NCBI GenBank assembly: GCA_036362985.1
Contig: JAYGXS010000004.1
Coordinates: 47,768,377-47,832,376 of the forward strand
Reading direction: 5' to 3'
Source: Ligula intestinalis
Taxonomy: Eukaryota; Platyhelminthes; Cestoda; Diphyllobothriidea; Diphyllobothriidae
Length of the DNA stretch: 64,000 nucleotides
Below are positions 11,901 to 26,900 of the stretch, piece after piece (the first letter of the stretch is position 1; the number at the start of each line of letters is the position of its first letter). A model generated the notes under the pieces. The model did not search any database, was not told the DNA's origin, and worked only from the letters and a program-made list of their open reading frames with translations. Position numbers and translations under genes: made by a program.

Positions 11901-14900
11901 CTCAGCGCTACAGAAGTCTTATAATCATCGTCATGACCGTAATTCCTCTCCTCCTACGCCTCATCACCAGTCTACAGAGCCTGTAAGTACGCCACGGCCG
12001 CCATTACGCTCCCTTTAGTACACAGAAGCGGAAACTCGGGAAGGCTGAGTGCAAGTGTACTTGGGAGGGGAGAGAGGGGTCGTGAGTGTCTCTACTCGCA
12101 GTGGTGGGCGTGTTCCACCTAAGGCTTCTGATGTTCCTTTGACTGTTGCGCAAACTTAGGACTGCTGTCACTTAACGGCAGGAAGCGAGAATCCAGCAGC
12201 GGTTTCTGCAGCAAATCGAAACAAAATCTGGAATTATTTGCCGGATCGAATGCAACTGTAGGCAGCAAACCAACTATGTAGGTGGGAAGGAGAAGCGGTT
12301 CGGGAGAAGATAAGATCGCTGGAACAAAAAATGTATCAGTTCACGGATTCTGATCAGCACGCGAAGCCATCATCAGTCCCGGGTAGGCGACGACTGTCAC
12401 TGCGTTCCGTAATTGGAAAAAGGAGTGATTTTTGGAGGGGCCTAGCTCCGGATAATAGGGCATAAAACTGCAAGGTTTTGAACTGTTCCAGTCGCAGCAG
12501 CGCCGGATAAAAAAAACAAAAATGTCTTATCAATCTTATGGACTAAATTCAAGGATAGCCAGACGATACGGCCTTCCACTTCGATTAAGTTCCCAAAGCG
12601 TAACCGGATTTCTAGTGGATTGTCGTAAGTTGGTGAGACCAAGGCGTGCCACAGCAGACGCGTCTTCGACCGCGTTCCCACCCGCCCTCACGGCGGCCAA
12701 GGTCTGTTACACCAAACCTCCCTACGGTGGATCTATCTCCCGTCCTCTCTATCTGTGTTTTTGATGACGGAGGAGCCCCTCCCGACCATGCTGCTCCGAC
12801 TTCTCCTCCTCACCGCCGGGATTGAGGCCCACCAGGCGAAGCTCCTGATCCAACAAGGGCTACTAGCCAGCCAGCCAACCCAGGCGTGCCGCAAAATGCA
12901 ATTTGGACTCGAGTGTGAGGCAAACTTTTCTTAGTTCCTTACAAGGGTTTTGCAATGTTCGGCACTAGGCATCGACGGGTAATCATAAACTTAGCTGAAA
13001 GTCTGTGGTTAAACTAGCGAAACATATTTTAACCGATTAAAAAACTGCGGAAAAGCACCGACAGAGTTCGAACTCATGACACCTAGTAAACACGTGTTAA
13101 TAAGTGATGCGCCGGCTGACGCCTCAACATTCGCTTCGTTCTCCTCTCTTTTTTCGCTGCGCATCAGAAGCCCACTTAGGCTTTTCAGCGTGGGATGGGG
13201 TGGGAGACCCAAAGGCTTTGACTAAGAATTCAGAATCAGCGCAGTCATGCATCCACATGTACGAAAAACACGATTTCCTATAGAGCAACCCAAAAAATCA
13301 TCCACTGATCATCGATGAGGCTAACTTACATGCAGACACTAGCAATTCCTCTTTCATGTTGAAGAGATTAGTTAATCCTAAACAGATTCCTCCATTAGCA
13401 CTGAGTCAATAATACAGCCAATCAGGGTCAGTCCGAAAAAGCACACCTAGCAATAACACATTTTCGTTGGATTTTTGATATCGAACCGGGAAAATAACGG
13501 TTTAATTACAAACAAGCACAAACTCACTTCAGTTTGAACCAATTTCATTCGCTGCTGTCTGATATGCTCCAAAAAGCCCTGGACATTTACTTGGTTTTCT
13601 GTCTCCAATTGTCGAATGAGGCTTTCAATGCAAATGTATGTCCCAGTTCGACCAACGCCAGCGCTGGGTTTTATGCAAAACACAGAATAAACCAGTGTGA
13701 AAAGTATGATATTTCATTACGGAAAGGCAATTAGTGCGGCTGATATGATTCAAGCGAGAGCAAAATCGGATACTTCACCGCTAGAATATGTTTTTCAGAT
13801 TCTTCCCTCGCTTCCAGGCGAAAGAATAGCATAAAGAAGCAGGGCATATAAGTGGGCTATCTTATAACGATAAAGGCCGATACAAGGACGAGTTCAAAGA
13901 AGCCGACATGAAGAATTGATCAATGGAGCAGAATTTATGCGCACCTGGCGTATGGCATTCACGCATCAACCATGACACAGCTGGGGATCGTAGGCGATAG
14001 GTTGTAGTATTCGGTAACTATAAAGTTGGTCTACCACTCTAAATACTCCTCGATACAGAATTCTGCCTTAAGGGCGATATTTGTTTCGTTTACTTCGTAC
14101 TTCATGAGTTGAATTATATTTGTTTTATGTAACTTAGTTTATTTGTTCTAGTTTAGCATGCAATAGTTATTTAAATACAGGGTGTCCCAAAAATGTATAC
14201 ACATTTTGAACGATTGTGACTTTGAGGTTTATTATTATTTCATTAGTTCAAAATGTTTAAAGTGTTAGGAAGTATCATTTTATTTTTTTTTCCACTGCAT
14301 ATTCAGTAGATTTTAAATAATTGAGAAAGAGAGAAACCATAGAACCTGAGTGCGCTCAAATGCAAATGGAATTGTTTCATGGTGTGCGATTCCATGGTTT
14401 CGCATTGTCAACAGTGTCTGGATTAAATGGACGTCCGTTTGAGAGCATGCAGTGAAAAAAACAATAAAATTATACTTGTAAATTGATTAACACTTTTTAA
14501 GTGATAAAATTACAATAGATAACAAGCCTAGAATCATTTGAAATTGGCATACATTTTTTGGGACACCCTGTATATTTATCAAACGTTGATGGTATCTTTA
14601 TAAAGATAAACTACAGTTTGAACAATGCGAAGATCACAAGTTGAGCAGAATTTAATGACGTCATAGATTTTGCAACCACTCATTCAGCTGCAGACGGTCA
14701 TGGCCTACTGATGAGACAATTTACTGTCCAATTAAGTGTCAGCCTCGAAGGGTGAAACTTGATAGGTGAAGAGAGTAGAAACAATTAGTCATAGATGTGG
14801 GCGCATGGTGAGGAGTAGAGGGGGGAGGTAATTGGCACAGCATGGCAGTTCATGTTAGTGCACATTCATCAAAGCCTATAGGACGTGGTTAAAAGGTGGG

Positions 14901-17900
14901 AGGGTGGTTAAGGCTGGGGACAGGGTAGCAGTCAGTCCTAAGGGTGACGAGGAGGCGTAAGCGGGAATGAGTTTATCGATCTTTACCACGGCAATGCGAA
15001 GTCGAGCACATGGTCCAGTTGCTTTCAGAGTTCTGGCTTTCTTCTTTGTATTGCGGCGACTCCCGCCAAACGTAGGAGAAGCCCGGTCGTCGCCCGAAGT
15101 ACGACCTTAAATGCAGTCGTTTGGTCGACTGTATGACCAGTGTTCATTAAGCGCTTTGTGATTCAACTCTTGGGTACTTTATGTTCCGCCCAACTAAAGT
15201 TAGCCTTAAAGTAAACTAATCAACTGAAATCTAGAGAAAAAAACTAGAACTAATAAAACTAAAATTTATTGATGACCAATATTCATATAGTTATGTTGCT
15301 ATTCTGCGCATATCCATCCAAAATAGCGGTTACCGCATGATTTGTAAATAAATTCGAAGACCGCAGCAGTCGGGGACATTATTCTGTAGGCGATTAGTAA
15401 GATATGTGTTTTCGAAGTCTGCGTCCTTTATGCCAACGAATGCAAACCATTTGACTTTTACAAGTCAGATTTCCAGTCGAGTGCTTGATTTTAAGCTCTC
15501 ACGGTGTATTAATTAACAAATCGATGCCGATAATATTGTCCGCAAAGACAAGGGAGACTGGAATTTCCATTTCAGGGTTATTACCCGTCGTAGTACATCA
15601 GGTGGTACATCACTCGAGTCTCGAACACGCGACCTTTTGAACAGAGTCTAACGTTCTAACCATTGAGCCACAAGCTCGTTGTCCTGCCGGTTTAGATCAG
15701 GAGCTATTGACACTCGTGGATGAACGTTCACTGACCGCTGACAGAATTAACTTGTCCCACTCTGCCCTGCCTTGGGCCTCATTTCGCGGGCACTGACAGC
15801 AGCAGTAGAAAGTCAGATAGTATTGCCGACAACGACAAGGGAGACTGAAATGGCCACTTCTAGCTTATTAGCTTTCGGCAACCAGTCATACCAACCCCAA
15901 GCTAGAAATGGCCATTCCAGTATTCCTTATCTTTACCGGCAATACCATCTATCTCGATTCAAAAGGACAAGTAAGTTCTGTTAGCGGTCTGCGAACGTCC
16001 ATCAACGAGTAACGAATCTATGGTGATCAAGCGAGTAGAAACATTCCTTACGCAATTATTACGTGAACACCGTTAAGTCGTCTGCGAAAGCATGCACACG
16101 GCCGAGTAGCCCTTAGGGATACAGAGGCCGGTTAGCAAGAAGTGATGACCAAACTAGATGCCAATAAGAAACCAAATAAAGGACTGCCCATTAAACAGGC
16201 ACCAATAAAAAAAATCAAATAAGCAGGCGCGAAGGGAAGGCAGAGCCGTTAATTAAGTAGCACTGAGGGGATAGTTTCCGCATACACAACAAGAATGCCC
16301 CCCTCACCCCCCTACTGAAAGCGCTGGATACAAGCAATGGTTATCAAAAAGTCTAATGCAAACGCATTTTGGTGGTGTAAACCCGAACAAAAATCGCATT
16401 CCCCCCTGCCCCCTGCTGGCCAATAACAAATCATCAGAAGAGGTTGAATGGAATGTTGACGTTTTGGAGAGTTTGCTTGGCTCAGCATTTTCAAAGCGTT
16501 AAACGTACTTAATTAAACAGAACTGAAAGTAAACTGACGTTACTGACAAAGACACAGGAGACTAGGATAGTAATTGCTGGCTTATTATTCGTCGTCAGTC
16601 GGTCATAACCAATCCCAGGGGCTGCGGCGTGGCGTGCCGCGCTAGTCGACATCGGACTGATCGATATTTTTTTGTTACTTCGGCTCCGTTGAAGGATGTT
16701 TGGCGGGCCTGACAGTTGCATGCGTCATGAGTCATCACCTCAATGGGGCAGGGGGGGGGATAGGTCGTTTAGCCATCGCAGTCCGGCGGCTCTTTTTCTT
16801 CCCCGTCGAGTGAGTTCGTCATCGGGCTCTGTGGTTTCCTTAAGTGCTGTGTGGCCGCCCCGTCCTGAGCTTTGCGTACGTAACGAGGCTGGTCATTGTA
16901 AGCTGCAGGAAGGAGGCCTAGTGATAGAACTGGCGCCCGAATAGCACGCCTCAAGTTCTAGCTGTTCAGTCTTTGAGTTGTCTCCACTAAAGGCGACTAC
17001 TCCCTAAAAAATCGAAATATGGCCACTTTCTCGGCTGTAACAACCCGACAGCCCACGCGACAAGTTGTCGCCGTTTTATTCTACCTTACGACACATTGCC
17101 ATTCAGCGAAACCTCAGCAGGTGTCGACAAAAAAGGTACAGTAATGAGGACTGCAAATACGTTGGAGAAACTGGCAGACCAGCTAGGCTCAAGCTCTCAA
17201 ATTGCAACACGCATCGGGGAGACTTAGCGTACCTTCAAGCTTCGAGGGGGTACGACCATCTCAGGCCGGGTCAACTAAACAACCGAAAGGCTAACACTTG
17301 AGGCGTGCATTCACATGATAACCTCCCTAGCAGACATACCGCTTGCAGTTTGACGTCTTGCGTAATCATGCACGCTAAATTCAGGACAAAACAGCGAAAC
17401 AGGTGAGAAAACCACGCAGCCATAGCCCGATGAAGCGATCACTCGAAGAGAAAGAAAATGAGTCGCCAGACTAAAAACAATCCCGCATTGGCTCAACCAC
17501 CCACCATCGAGTTAGCGACTCAGGACACATGCAGTCCATGAAACGTCCTCCAAGCAGTCGGGACAGTGAACAATGTCCGGGTGCAAGCAGAATGGCATTC
17601 CACTTTCACTGCAGCTGTTTGACCAAATGACTTTAACAACACTGATGAGCCGACCAAGGCCTCCGGAACGGAAGCCTTCCAACAAAACTGTTCTGAGGAG
17701 ACTTTATTTATCAAGTAATGACTAACTATGAACACCGAGGCTGGAATTCTGTAAAGGTTGGTAGATTTGTTTTTTATCACTTGCCGAAGATACCGACGCT
17801 GGCAGAACGTCGGCTTGAGCTGCATGCTTCTTGGTTTAATTCCATGACCGACCTAGCCGCAGACAGAAGCACGTCGCTCTCAGTAGAAAATGAGGCAAAA

Positions 17901-20900
17901 GACAAGCCAACAGCCACGGCAAAGTCCGAGCAATGCGCATTTGCGAGCGAGAGACATCTGACTTCACGATACTCCGCTTCTAGTCTCACTGACGTCAGGA
18001 CTGTACACGGACAGAGGGCAGTTCTGATACGAGTCGCTCGTGCGGTGGATAGCGTTGGATGCGGGGGCGGGGAGCAGCGTGCGGACGAAAACAGCCTCAA
18101 TGAGTAGCCGGTCATTCGCCCTTTAATGAAGCTAGGAGTGCATATGCCAGGGTGGCATAGTTAGCAGCGCCATGAAGTTAACCAGTTGTCGGCGGCGAAA
18201 GCGTGCAGTTAGAGGGTGCGTAGGAAACACAGATGGGCAATGAGAGACCTTCATACGGTAAAGGCTGTGTAATAGCTTGAAGTCAGATTGGAGCGGTCCT
18301 GAGTACTTATTAGGACCACCACAGCCCGACCGAAATATAGTCGAATTAGTTATTTGCCAAATTAACGCCTACTCTACGCAGGACATGCCCGTCTTTTTAA
18401 TAAGCAGGTTTGGTAACATCAAGATTAAAAAGATAAAGTTGCGACGAGTGAAAGACCCGATTTAAATCAGACTAGGACACCAAACGTCGGAGGCCTCGCG
18501 TTTTAATCGGAGCGATGGACGAAGGTCAGTCCGCTACCTAACGAGCTAGTAACACCGAATTCTGCAGAACAGCCGTTTCAGAGGGAAATAACGAATTGCA
18601 GTAAAAACACAAAAGCGCTTTCAAGCAGGTAAGAGGGAAAATGTTGCTTAAGAACTTTCGTCTAATACCATAAACCCGTAAATATGCCAGCACACCTTCA
18701 GCTTCTGAAAGTTTAAAAACATTCATCAGCTGGATACACACCGGACGCATCAAGCCCATTTAGGTGGATATGAGCAACCGGAGTGATCTAAATAATGCCT
18801 TTCAGACTAGCAATGAAACTTGTCGAATAGACGGTGGTTGAATAAGACACTCCAAAAGGGGCCTTCGAAGTCGCCCATATCCGGTCGGACAGAGAATTTG
18901 GACGGCTGACAAAATAAACATCAGAAATTGAAATCAACCAGATGTGGCGCTAATCAGAGCATACGGAATAGTAGGATTTGCCAATATTGTCAGCAGAGAT
19001 CGAACGTGACATCCCCGCAAGTAATTGAAAGCGAACTCCTTCAACCTGAACCTCTTGGACAAAGGCAACTCCCTGAACTGTCAATCGAACCGGCCGAGGG
19101 AGAGGCAAGTGCTATTTTTAAGACGCCCGATAACAAATATGTATGCAGACCCGACGATCCGTTTGCGATGCAAACTGAAGTATGATCTCCGTCGAGATCA
19201 TAAATTAATCAGACGCTTAGAGTGCAGGCATAAAATTCGTCAGAGTCAGAGGATGGGGCCGGCTATTACCTGCAGTGCACAGTAATGGGACCGGTGACTG
19301 ACGACCAGTGAGCCACAGTTGTCTTGACAAACACGAGAACGGGCAGGGGCGATAGTGGTACGTCAAAGTCACGCCAGTCAGTGTACTGGTAATGGTAGAC
19401 GATACGATCCTTTGCAAACTAAAATGAAAAGCATGTTGTAGTTTAGCGGTTTTTAAATCCATAAAATATATTACGGTTAACTACTGGTGCCGGTGGGAAA
19501 CTAAGGTCCAGGTAATAGCGACTTTTTAGGATAGTAAACGTGCTTTTTTAGAAATAAAAAGGGTCAAATTCGTACCTGAGTTGCGTGTTTGTTTGAATGC
19601 ACCTAAAAACCGCTTTGTAGAAAGATGGTTTAGTGGGAAGGGGGGACGGTACACACATCCGTTGCCTGGCCCGGAACCATCTATGCTTTTTAATAGCAGA
19701 TGACAGAGCAAACATGGTGTTCCACATTGTCCGAGGTTTGAGGTCACATGTGAGTTAGGTCAGTCATAAAAATTCGGCGCAGATGGGGCTTCAGTCCAAA
19801 TGACTCACGTAGGCGTAAGAACATAGCTTCAGCGCAGTTGGCCATAGAAACTGGAGAGCGCAGGACTTCAAAGTCAAAGGATGCATCTCTAAACACTAGG
19901 TTGCTCAATACTATTTTGCACATTGATATAGAAGGTACGTGCATAATGGTCATTGGTAGGAGTTCCAAATTTTGCTTATAATGACTTCGTTCTCTTTTTG
20001 AGGACTAAACACCGCCTGAAAACGATGTCATACAAAACAAACCTCATAAGAGCTTGAGAGTTCAGATGCTTCCTTCAAAAATTTGAAGGTTTTTGGAGGA
20101 CGGGGGGAGTTTTAGGGAATATTTAGTTTTTGTTGGAACGCATAGAGACTAGCGAGCGCAAAGTGGGGTTATTCAGAAGAGGCAACAAAAGGAGTTCAAT
20201 TAAAAGCACCTTTTTGCACTTTTGGTTTTTCACATCAAAAACGCGAATCACGTAGCAAGCCAGGAAGGTCTCGGATAGCATGCGAACACTGATGGTGCCG
20301 TAGGACTGTTGACCCTCAGACGGCCAGTACTGATCACATTTGCGCTGCAAGAAAATATAAGATCTGCCATTAATCGGGGAGAAAAATCAATTGATGTGGG
20401 TGGAACAATGATGAATGAGAGTACGGACCCGATTTGCCCATCCGCACCGTCCCCATCTGGGACTGTGATTATAGGGGACCAGGCGAAACGGAGGATACCG
20501 ATTGACTAGAAGACGGCAGGAGTAACATGTGCCACTGCCGCCAGTTGTTGTTGTTGTACTAACTTACTCCCTTAACCTAGTTTGCCAGCAATACATGGTA
20601 TAAATTTTTTAAGAAAGATGAAGGTATGAAATTTTTAAAAAAGGTGAAGGAATTCGGCGACTTTGTCTGGGTGAAGCCATAGGTCCTTAGGGTTGGTCGG
20701 GCAATCGAAGAGGTGGCACGTTGTGTGGGAAGGCAGGAGGCAGACAGGACAATTGTCTATGACGTTATCGAAGCATGAGGTGAGACGGCATTTGAATGAA
20801 TTCAGCAGCGTGGAGAAGCCGGAACGCAGCTGGGATAGTCTGGTTCTGGTGTTTCTGGACAGGTTGACCCTACGTTCTCTGGCCATGACGTCGGAGATCG

Positions 20901-23900
20901 GCGGAGGAGCATTGGGGACTCTGTTGGGATTATAGCTGCTAATGGCTTGCTCGACAGTTTCGGAGTGGATACGCTTAACGAGGTCCGGTATCGGTAGAAT
21001 AGTAGGGTAGACCGAAGCATGTGGGCGGTACGCGTCTATGGTAGATTGCTTCATGCGTCTAGCAGGTGGAGGGCGTGTTAAGAGACGATTACCCGAATGT
21101 TCTGGGTTATGGAACAGCGCAATGTAGATTTTGCCTTCATGATGGAGTGAACTTTCAGAGGCAGGACTTGAGTTTCCTGATAGAGGTGATCTACATTGGT
21201 CATGTTAACACAACCCGTGGCGATGCGGAGAGCAGCGTTCTCAACGCGTTGGACTTTCGCCCAGCTGGTGTAGCTAAACAGTGGGGCAAAGATAGCTGAT
21301 GCATGCTCAGTCGTTGCCTTGCCTGTTACCTAGCTTCAGATGCTTATCGTCTAGGTGCCGGACTAAACTGGGGATGTAGTTATGTAAGGCATCAGCAGCC
21401 ATGCGAAAGTTCTGGTGAGAGGACAGCAGGGTGATGTCATCGGCGTAAGACACTATTCCGACTTCAGGGGGGGGGGATATGGGAGGTCAGCCACATAGAT
21501 GTTGAATAGCGATGGCGAAATGAGGGAGACAGTGATGGGGGACGCAGAGATACAGTGAGCCGCTTCGTTAGATCGGGGAAGATGAATCGAAAACGACAAG
21601 AGACATTAGAGTGACGAGGTGCCTTCTACAACTAAGGCAACACCCGGTAAAAAGATGAGAAAAATGGAAGAGTGGAGAATTTTCCCTGGTCTGCACCTCC
21701 CCGGGCAAGCGAGCTACCACACCTACACACGCATCCACGTTCCTGCGACCCACGGTGAGAAAAAATGGTAAAGTTAGACCTCTAGGAAAACCTGGCACAC
21801 AGGCATCAGCGTAGGCGCACCGCACACGCAATAAACGCACGCACGCACGCATCTAAACCAGCATTTCGGCCTAGCCGGCAACATTTAGACTGGTGACTAC
21901 AATCTTCCAGTGTAGTAACTCCCCCCCCCCTTAATTTGTCCTCTGGCGATTACATTTAGAGCGGTTACAGTCTATTGACTACCTTCGACAAACACAAGCC
22001 ATCTAGGCGGGCGCGAGAGGACTCCCTACGAGGAAAGACCGCTGCTAGCTTTCAAAGATGGTAAAAACTGGAAACGTTGATCGCCTAAGTGGTGTGGGTG
22101 AAACCCCGAACGTTTCCTTAGTCCGACGTGAACGGGGCGCGGGTATAAATAGCGCTAACGGCACCTCTTAGCCCTCCTACTATTTAGTTGAATTCGAATT
22201 TGCCATCCTAAGGAATTATGTAACACTGCATTCCCCCTCTGGAACATAATAATGTGAGCAGGTTACACCAGAAAGAATTTAATTCGAAATGCCCCCGAGG
22301 CAAGAAGTGACAAATTACGTAGAATGTACAACAAAGAACCAGCTATGTAGACGAATAATAGTTAGGCTAATGAAGAAGCTATGGTCTGTGTTAAGTAGAA
22401 AAGTAAAGAACGCCTGTACAGAACATACAGTAAAATCAGGAATATATACAGTCGGCATTTCGCACAAAGGATTATGTAAAAGCGAGAGATGGACCTGAAT
22501 GATATGCAGCTTCCTCCATCATGCGAAAAAACTTACTTTTCCCCGTTCAACAAAATTGGAAATCATAACGATGATCGAGCAGTTTTCATCCCAAATCATC
22601 TGCCAGAAGTCATCAAAAGTTGACGACATTGGGCCCTGCGCTGCAATATAAGCCTTCGGTCGGTGGAAACCCTAAAGAGCAATATGTGATAAGAAAATAT
22701 AGGGAGCTAAACTGCATAAGCAAGTTACACAAAAAAGGACATCAAATTTTGTAGACAGAAGTATATTGATTAAGACTTTTGCTCCCAAAATGTCACACTA
22801 AAGTCCAGGTAAGGCGATCGGAAGTACTTTAAATATCAACTCGACTCACAATGAACCGCACGCTATTTAAGAATTATCGGCGTTCAGTGCCCAGTCCAGT
22901 GACCGGTCCAGTGTATGGGATTCCAATGAAAAGAAACACGAGCAAATTCTCGGCAAAGGCATTTATAATAGGGAGCTCGTCTGAAGGCCCTTACAGACAC
23001 AGTTATTTGTTCTCCATGGTCGCAAAACAACCTTACAGACTGGAATGGAATCGAATTATTTTGAGAAAATAATCATATATCGTCAGACTTACTACGCCCA
23101 CTTCCATTCCTTTGCACCCAGAAGAAAAATTGGGTCTGAAGACGAGAATAGGACGCAGTTGCCACCTAGGAATTCATCACCCGCCCCCCACCCCCAGTCC
23201 CGAGCCTGCAGATCTACTCCCGGAATAATCAGATTTTGTCCGGGCAGCACCTAGTAGGCGTGACGCCATAAGGCCACCCATTTTAGGGAACAAGCCAATC
23301 AGGAGGCCTATTTTCGCAGGGCGGGGGGAAATCACTTGATCGACAAAAGCGAATGCAATAGATTTGCGTAGTCACAAGGAGGACAAGAAATCGCAGAAAA
23401 TAATGGGCATAGTTGTCTAGATCATGGGAAAGTGGATAGGAAGCAGCATGACAGAAAGTGTACTCTCTTACGTCAACGTAATTGGCATTTATATAGTCTG
23501 ATCTTCGTCCATGAGGGTTCTTCAGCACAACGCGGGTGTGATCGTCTGTGAAGGGGGTTTGGGAAGAGGAGGAAAAAAAGCGGGAAGATTTAGTAGTCAG
23601 AAAAGTCAGCCCTGCTCCAACCACGGGAAGCAGTGGAACGGGGAAGGGCTACTGGGATTAGGTTGTTTAGGATAAGAGTTTTGTTATAGGTTTGACTTAT
23701 GGCTACGGTTAATGTTGATGGTAGAACTAGGGTTAGGGACGGGGATACGGGAATAAGTCCCCTTCCTGCAATTATGCGCAGGGCCACTGTTATCACTTGA
23801 GTGCAACGCCACTGATTCCGAATCAGGGAAGGCAGATAGGTAATCCTTACCCAGGAATAGCCTTAAGCATTAGAAAGACAACTCCAAAGAGGCTTCCCAG

Positions 23901-26900
23901 TCTCGAATTATTGAACCGATGGCACAGCCAATCGTCAATTTGCCTTAACCGACTTGTCCTAGGTATATTTTCGGAAACAAATCACTTCACCAATGCCCTT
24001 AATAATATGTACATTCCAGCCATGACACTGATATGACCTAGCTTCATTACTGGGGATAATAACATGCTGTACATTCGTTTTGCCGCCGATTGGGCTGCGT
24101 TCACTTCAAGCGACCTCGAGAATGGCAGAGGACAGTGAAATAACCAGAATAAAGCAGATTAAAATATCACAACACATGGGGAAATCGAAAGCAAACAGGA
24201 GAAACAAGCAGGCTCGATGACTTACAGGCGAAAACATTCGAGTAACGGTTCTTCTGCATATTCTCGGGAAGCCGTGCAATTGATGTAGGCCAGTTGGTAC
24301 GAACATTCTGCTCTATGGCCTAGAGATGTCACAAAGGAAAAATTAAAAATGGTTCACAGATTTCCTATTTTTATTAGATATTACCCGCCAACATGAAGTG
24401 CAGGCACGAAACGTATTCCTGCCTCATTAGGCGTCATTAGGTGTAGTTACATATGCATTTATATTTACTATTCTAAAATATGGAAAAAAAAATGACAAAG
24501 GCCATCGCGACGTCCTAAACAATCTCTTCTTGCAGTATGAGTGTCAGTGTGAATATTTGTGTGCCTGACCGTGCATTCGCCTCAATTTAAATATCATACA
24601 TGCGTCAACTCTGCAAATGACACTATTCCGGTGTTAAGCACACGGAAACCCCATCTTTACAATATTTCAGACGATCTAATAAGGAAAGATTCATTGCAAT
24701 CTGACTCTCGCTAATGACTTCCTACGAACCACGACCTTGGGTTTACCATAAAACCAAACAACAAGTCATTTACCCTATATGTGATATCTTCAGTCAAAAG
24801 TACTCTGCTTAAGAAGCACTGCGCTCCAAAATAGCTAACGACGATCAGATAAAAAAAGTACTCTCTATACGCATAAAAGTCGGTGCCAGGCACCTCAAGC
24901 AGACATACGAGACGGCTACAGTCCATCCTTCCCGCTTCGTAGGCATAAAGACAGACAGGGCTACAAACGGCAAAGTTTTCCCCTGGTAGCCCAATGGAGC
25001 ACTGCTAGTGCTGTCGTGTACGACAATGCATGTGCGGTACCAGAGGGACTTTAAAGTGGTCCCGAACACAAGCCGATTGATTTCAGGCTCTGTAAGGAGC
25101 ACAACGACTTCACGCATTCACCTCTGCGGGGCCGAGATAATAGACAGAAATCGGAATGGTGAGAGTTGAATATCACCTAGTTCGGTAATAAGACCGTTTG
25201 ACCAAGGTATTCTTCTACTGCACGATCGAGACCAGACTGACGATAAGGCAATAAAATTTCAGCGCAGACGGCAACCAACAAAGTCAGGGAAAGAACAAGA
25301 ACACATGTGCGTGTCAGAAATTACGCATACGGGCCACCGCCATGAGCGACTCGTAGGTGATGTCACTGGGAGGTTAATATTGCTACTGTGTACGGCAATG
25401 CAAGCACGAGATCATAGAGACTTCAAAGAGCCGATTGATTTTGGGCCCGGTGTAAGGAGAACAACGACTTAACGCAATCACCTCTGCGGGGTCGCGACAA
25501 CAGATAGGAACCAGAATGCTGAGCGTTGAATATCACTTAGTCTGGGAATAAGACCGGTTGACCCATGTACCTATTTACTGCACGATTGAGACAAGATTAA
25601 GGCGAAGGCAATCTAATAGGTAATTTCAGACGGGAACGAGAAGGCACGTGGTCATAAATAAAAACTCTAATGGCCGGAGTGAAGAGGACATTGTTCGATG
25701 ATAAGCCTAACTGCTGCAATGTATTGCGAATCCAACTCTCGAAACTTTAGAGTGCTGGCTGTTCATGTGAAGGGAAACTTCAAGCACGAAGACAATTGCA
25801 TGGACTACACTATTTTGTGGGAACATGTTCACACAGAGAAGACACGAGAACTGGAACAAAACCCTTACTGTGCTTCCTCCTTCACAGCACGAAAAATACT
25901 CTGCACCAAACGAGCTAATGTGGGAGTGATCAGAAATATTACGTGAAACACGATAATGAAAATAACAGCAACGTTTACCGATATTCTGCTTAAAAATATC
26001 GTACAAACCAAGGCAATACGAAACAATCTACTCAGTAAAGTTCACATACAGGCAACTGAGGGGTATGCAGAGCCGGTATCACCAGAGAAGCTAAGCGACC
26101 AAAAAACTAGTACCTCACAGCAATATCTTTTTTTTCGTTTCTAACCAGAAACTCTGAACGCTGGAATGGAGCTTGTGGAGATGTCCGGCTGGGTCCCCTT
26201 ATATCACTCGTTTGATGTCCAGCGCTTTACCATTGCATTTTCCTATCTCTTGAAATTTTCAGCGTATAAAGCACTCGGTGGGATAGAGCGTATAGTACAT
26301 CCAGTCACCAAGTATTCCACGATAGGGTCAAAGGAATTATTTAAATCTGCCAAAACACCCTACTGAGTAATTTTACTTGGTAGTCATCTCGTGAATTCCA
26401 AATTTATTGGTCAGGAAATCTCGTTTTTGCAGTGGGGGGGGGTTAACTTTCTTCAAGTGTGAGTAAACTCACGCTTTTGGTAGGGCCTCGTGGATCAGGT
26501 GGCTGGAGCATTGATTGTGCTCAAGCCTTCTGCTTCCTGTCGTGGCATCGAATTCCACCACGGCCGCCGAACTTTTATAACTGGTTCACCTTAAGCAACT
26601 GAGTTTGTCAGCTGCAGAAGACAGGGCCGCGCTAAATAGTATGACCTATTCTATGCAATCACTGGCCAAGCCTTTAATAATTCCATCAATCGAAGGTGCA
26701 GAATTCGGTAGCTACGCAGGGCACGCTTGAATAACTTGCCACCGTTCCTTCATAACCGGTAGTGATATTGAGAATTACGATGGCTTCGCGGTCCCTAATT
26801 CACTGCCGTTAGTCAGGTAGAAATCTGTGAGAATCGACTCATTGTTAAAAAAATGCAGGATGTAAAAACAGATTTCCGATACTAAAATGGATACCAGCAA

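Noticed and set aside
11770..12018. 82-residue Ser/Pro/Thr-rich frame on +
   Set aside because: Low complexity only, antisense to the RPTP intron, no conserved motif.
17718..18115. Overlapping open frames on both strands (129 and 112 residues)
   Set aside because: Both are compositionally plain, without domains; likely GC-rich non-coding sequence within an intron.
23650..23760. Interstitial telomere-like repeats (TTAGGG-like)
   Set aside because: Only scattered single matches such as TAGGGTTAGGG; not a tandem array.
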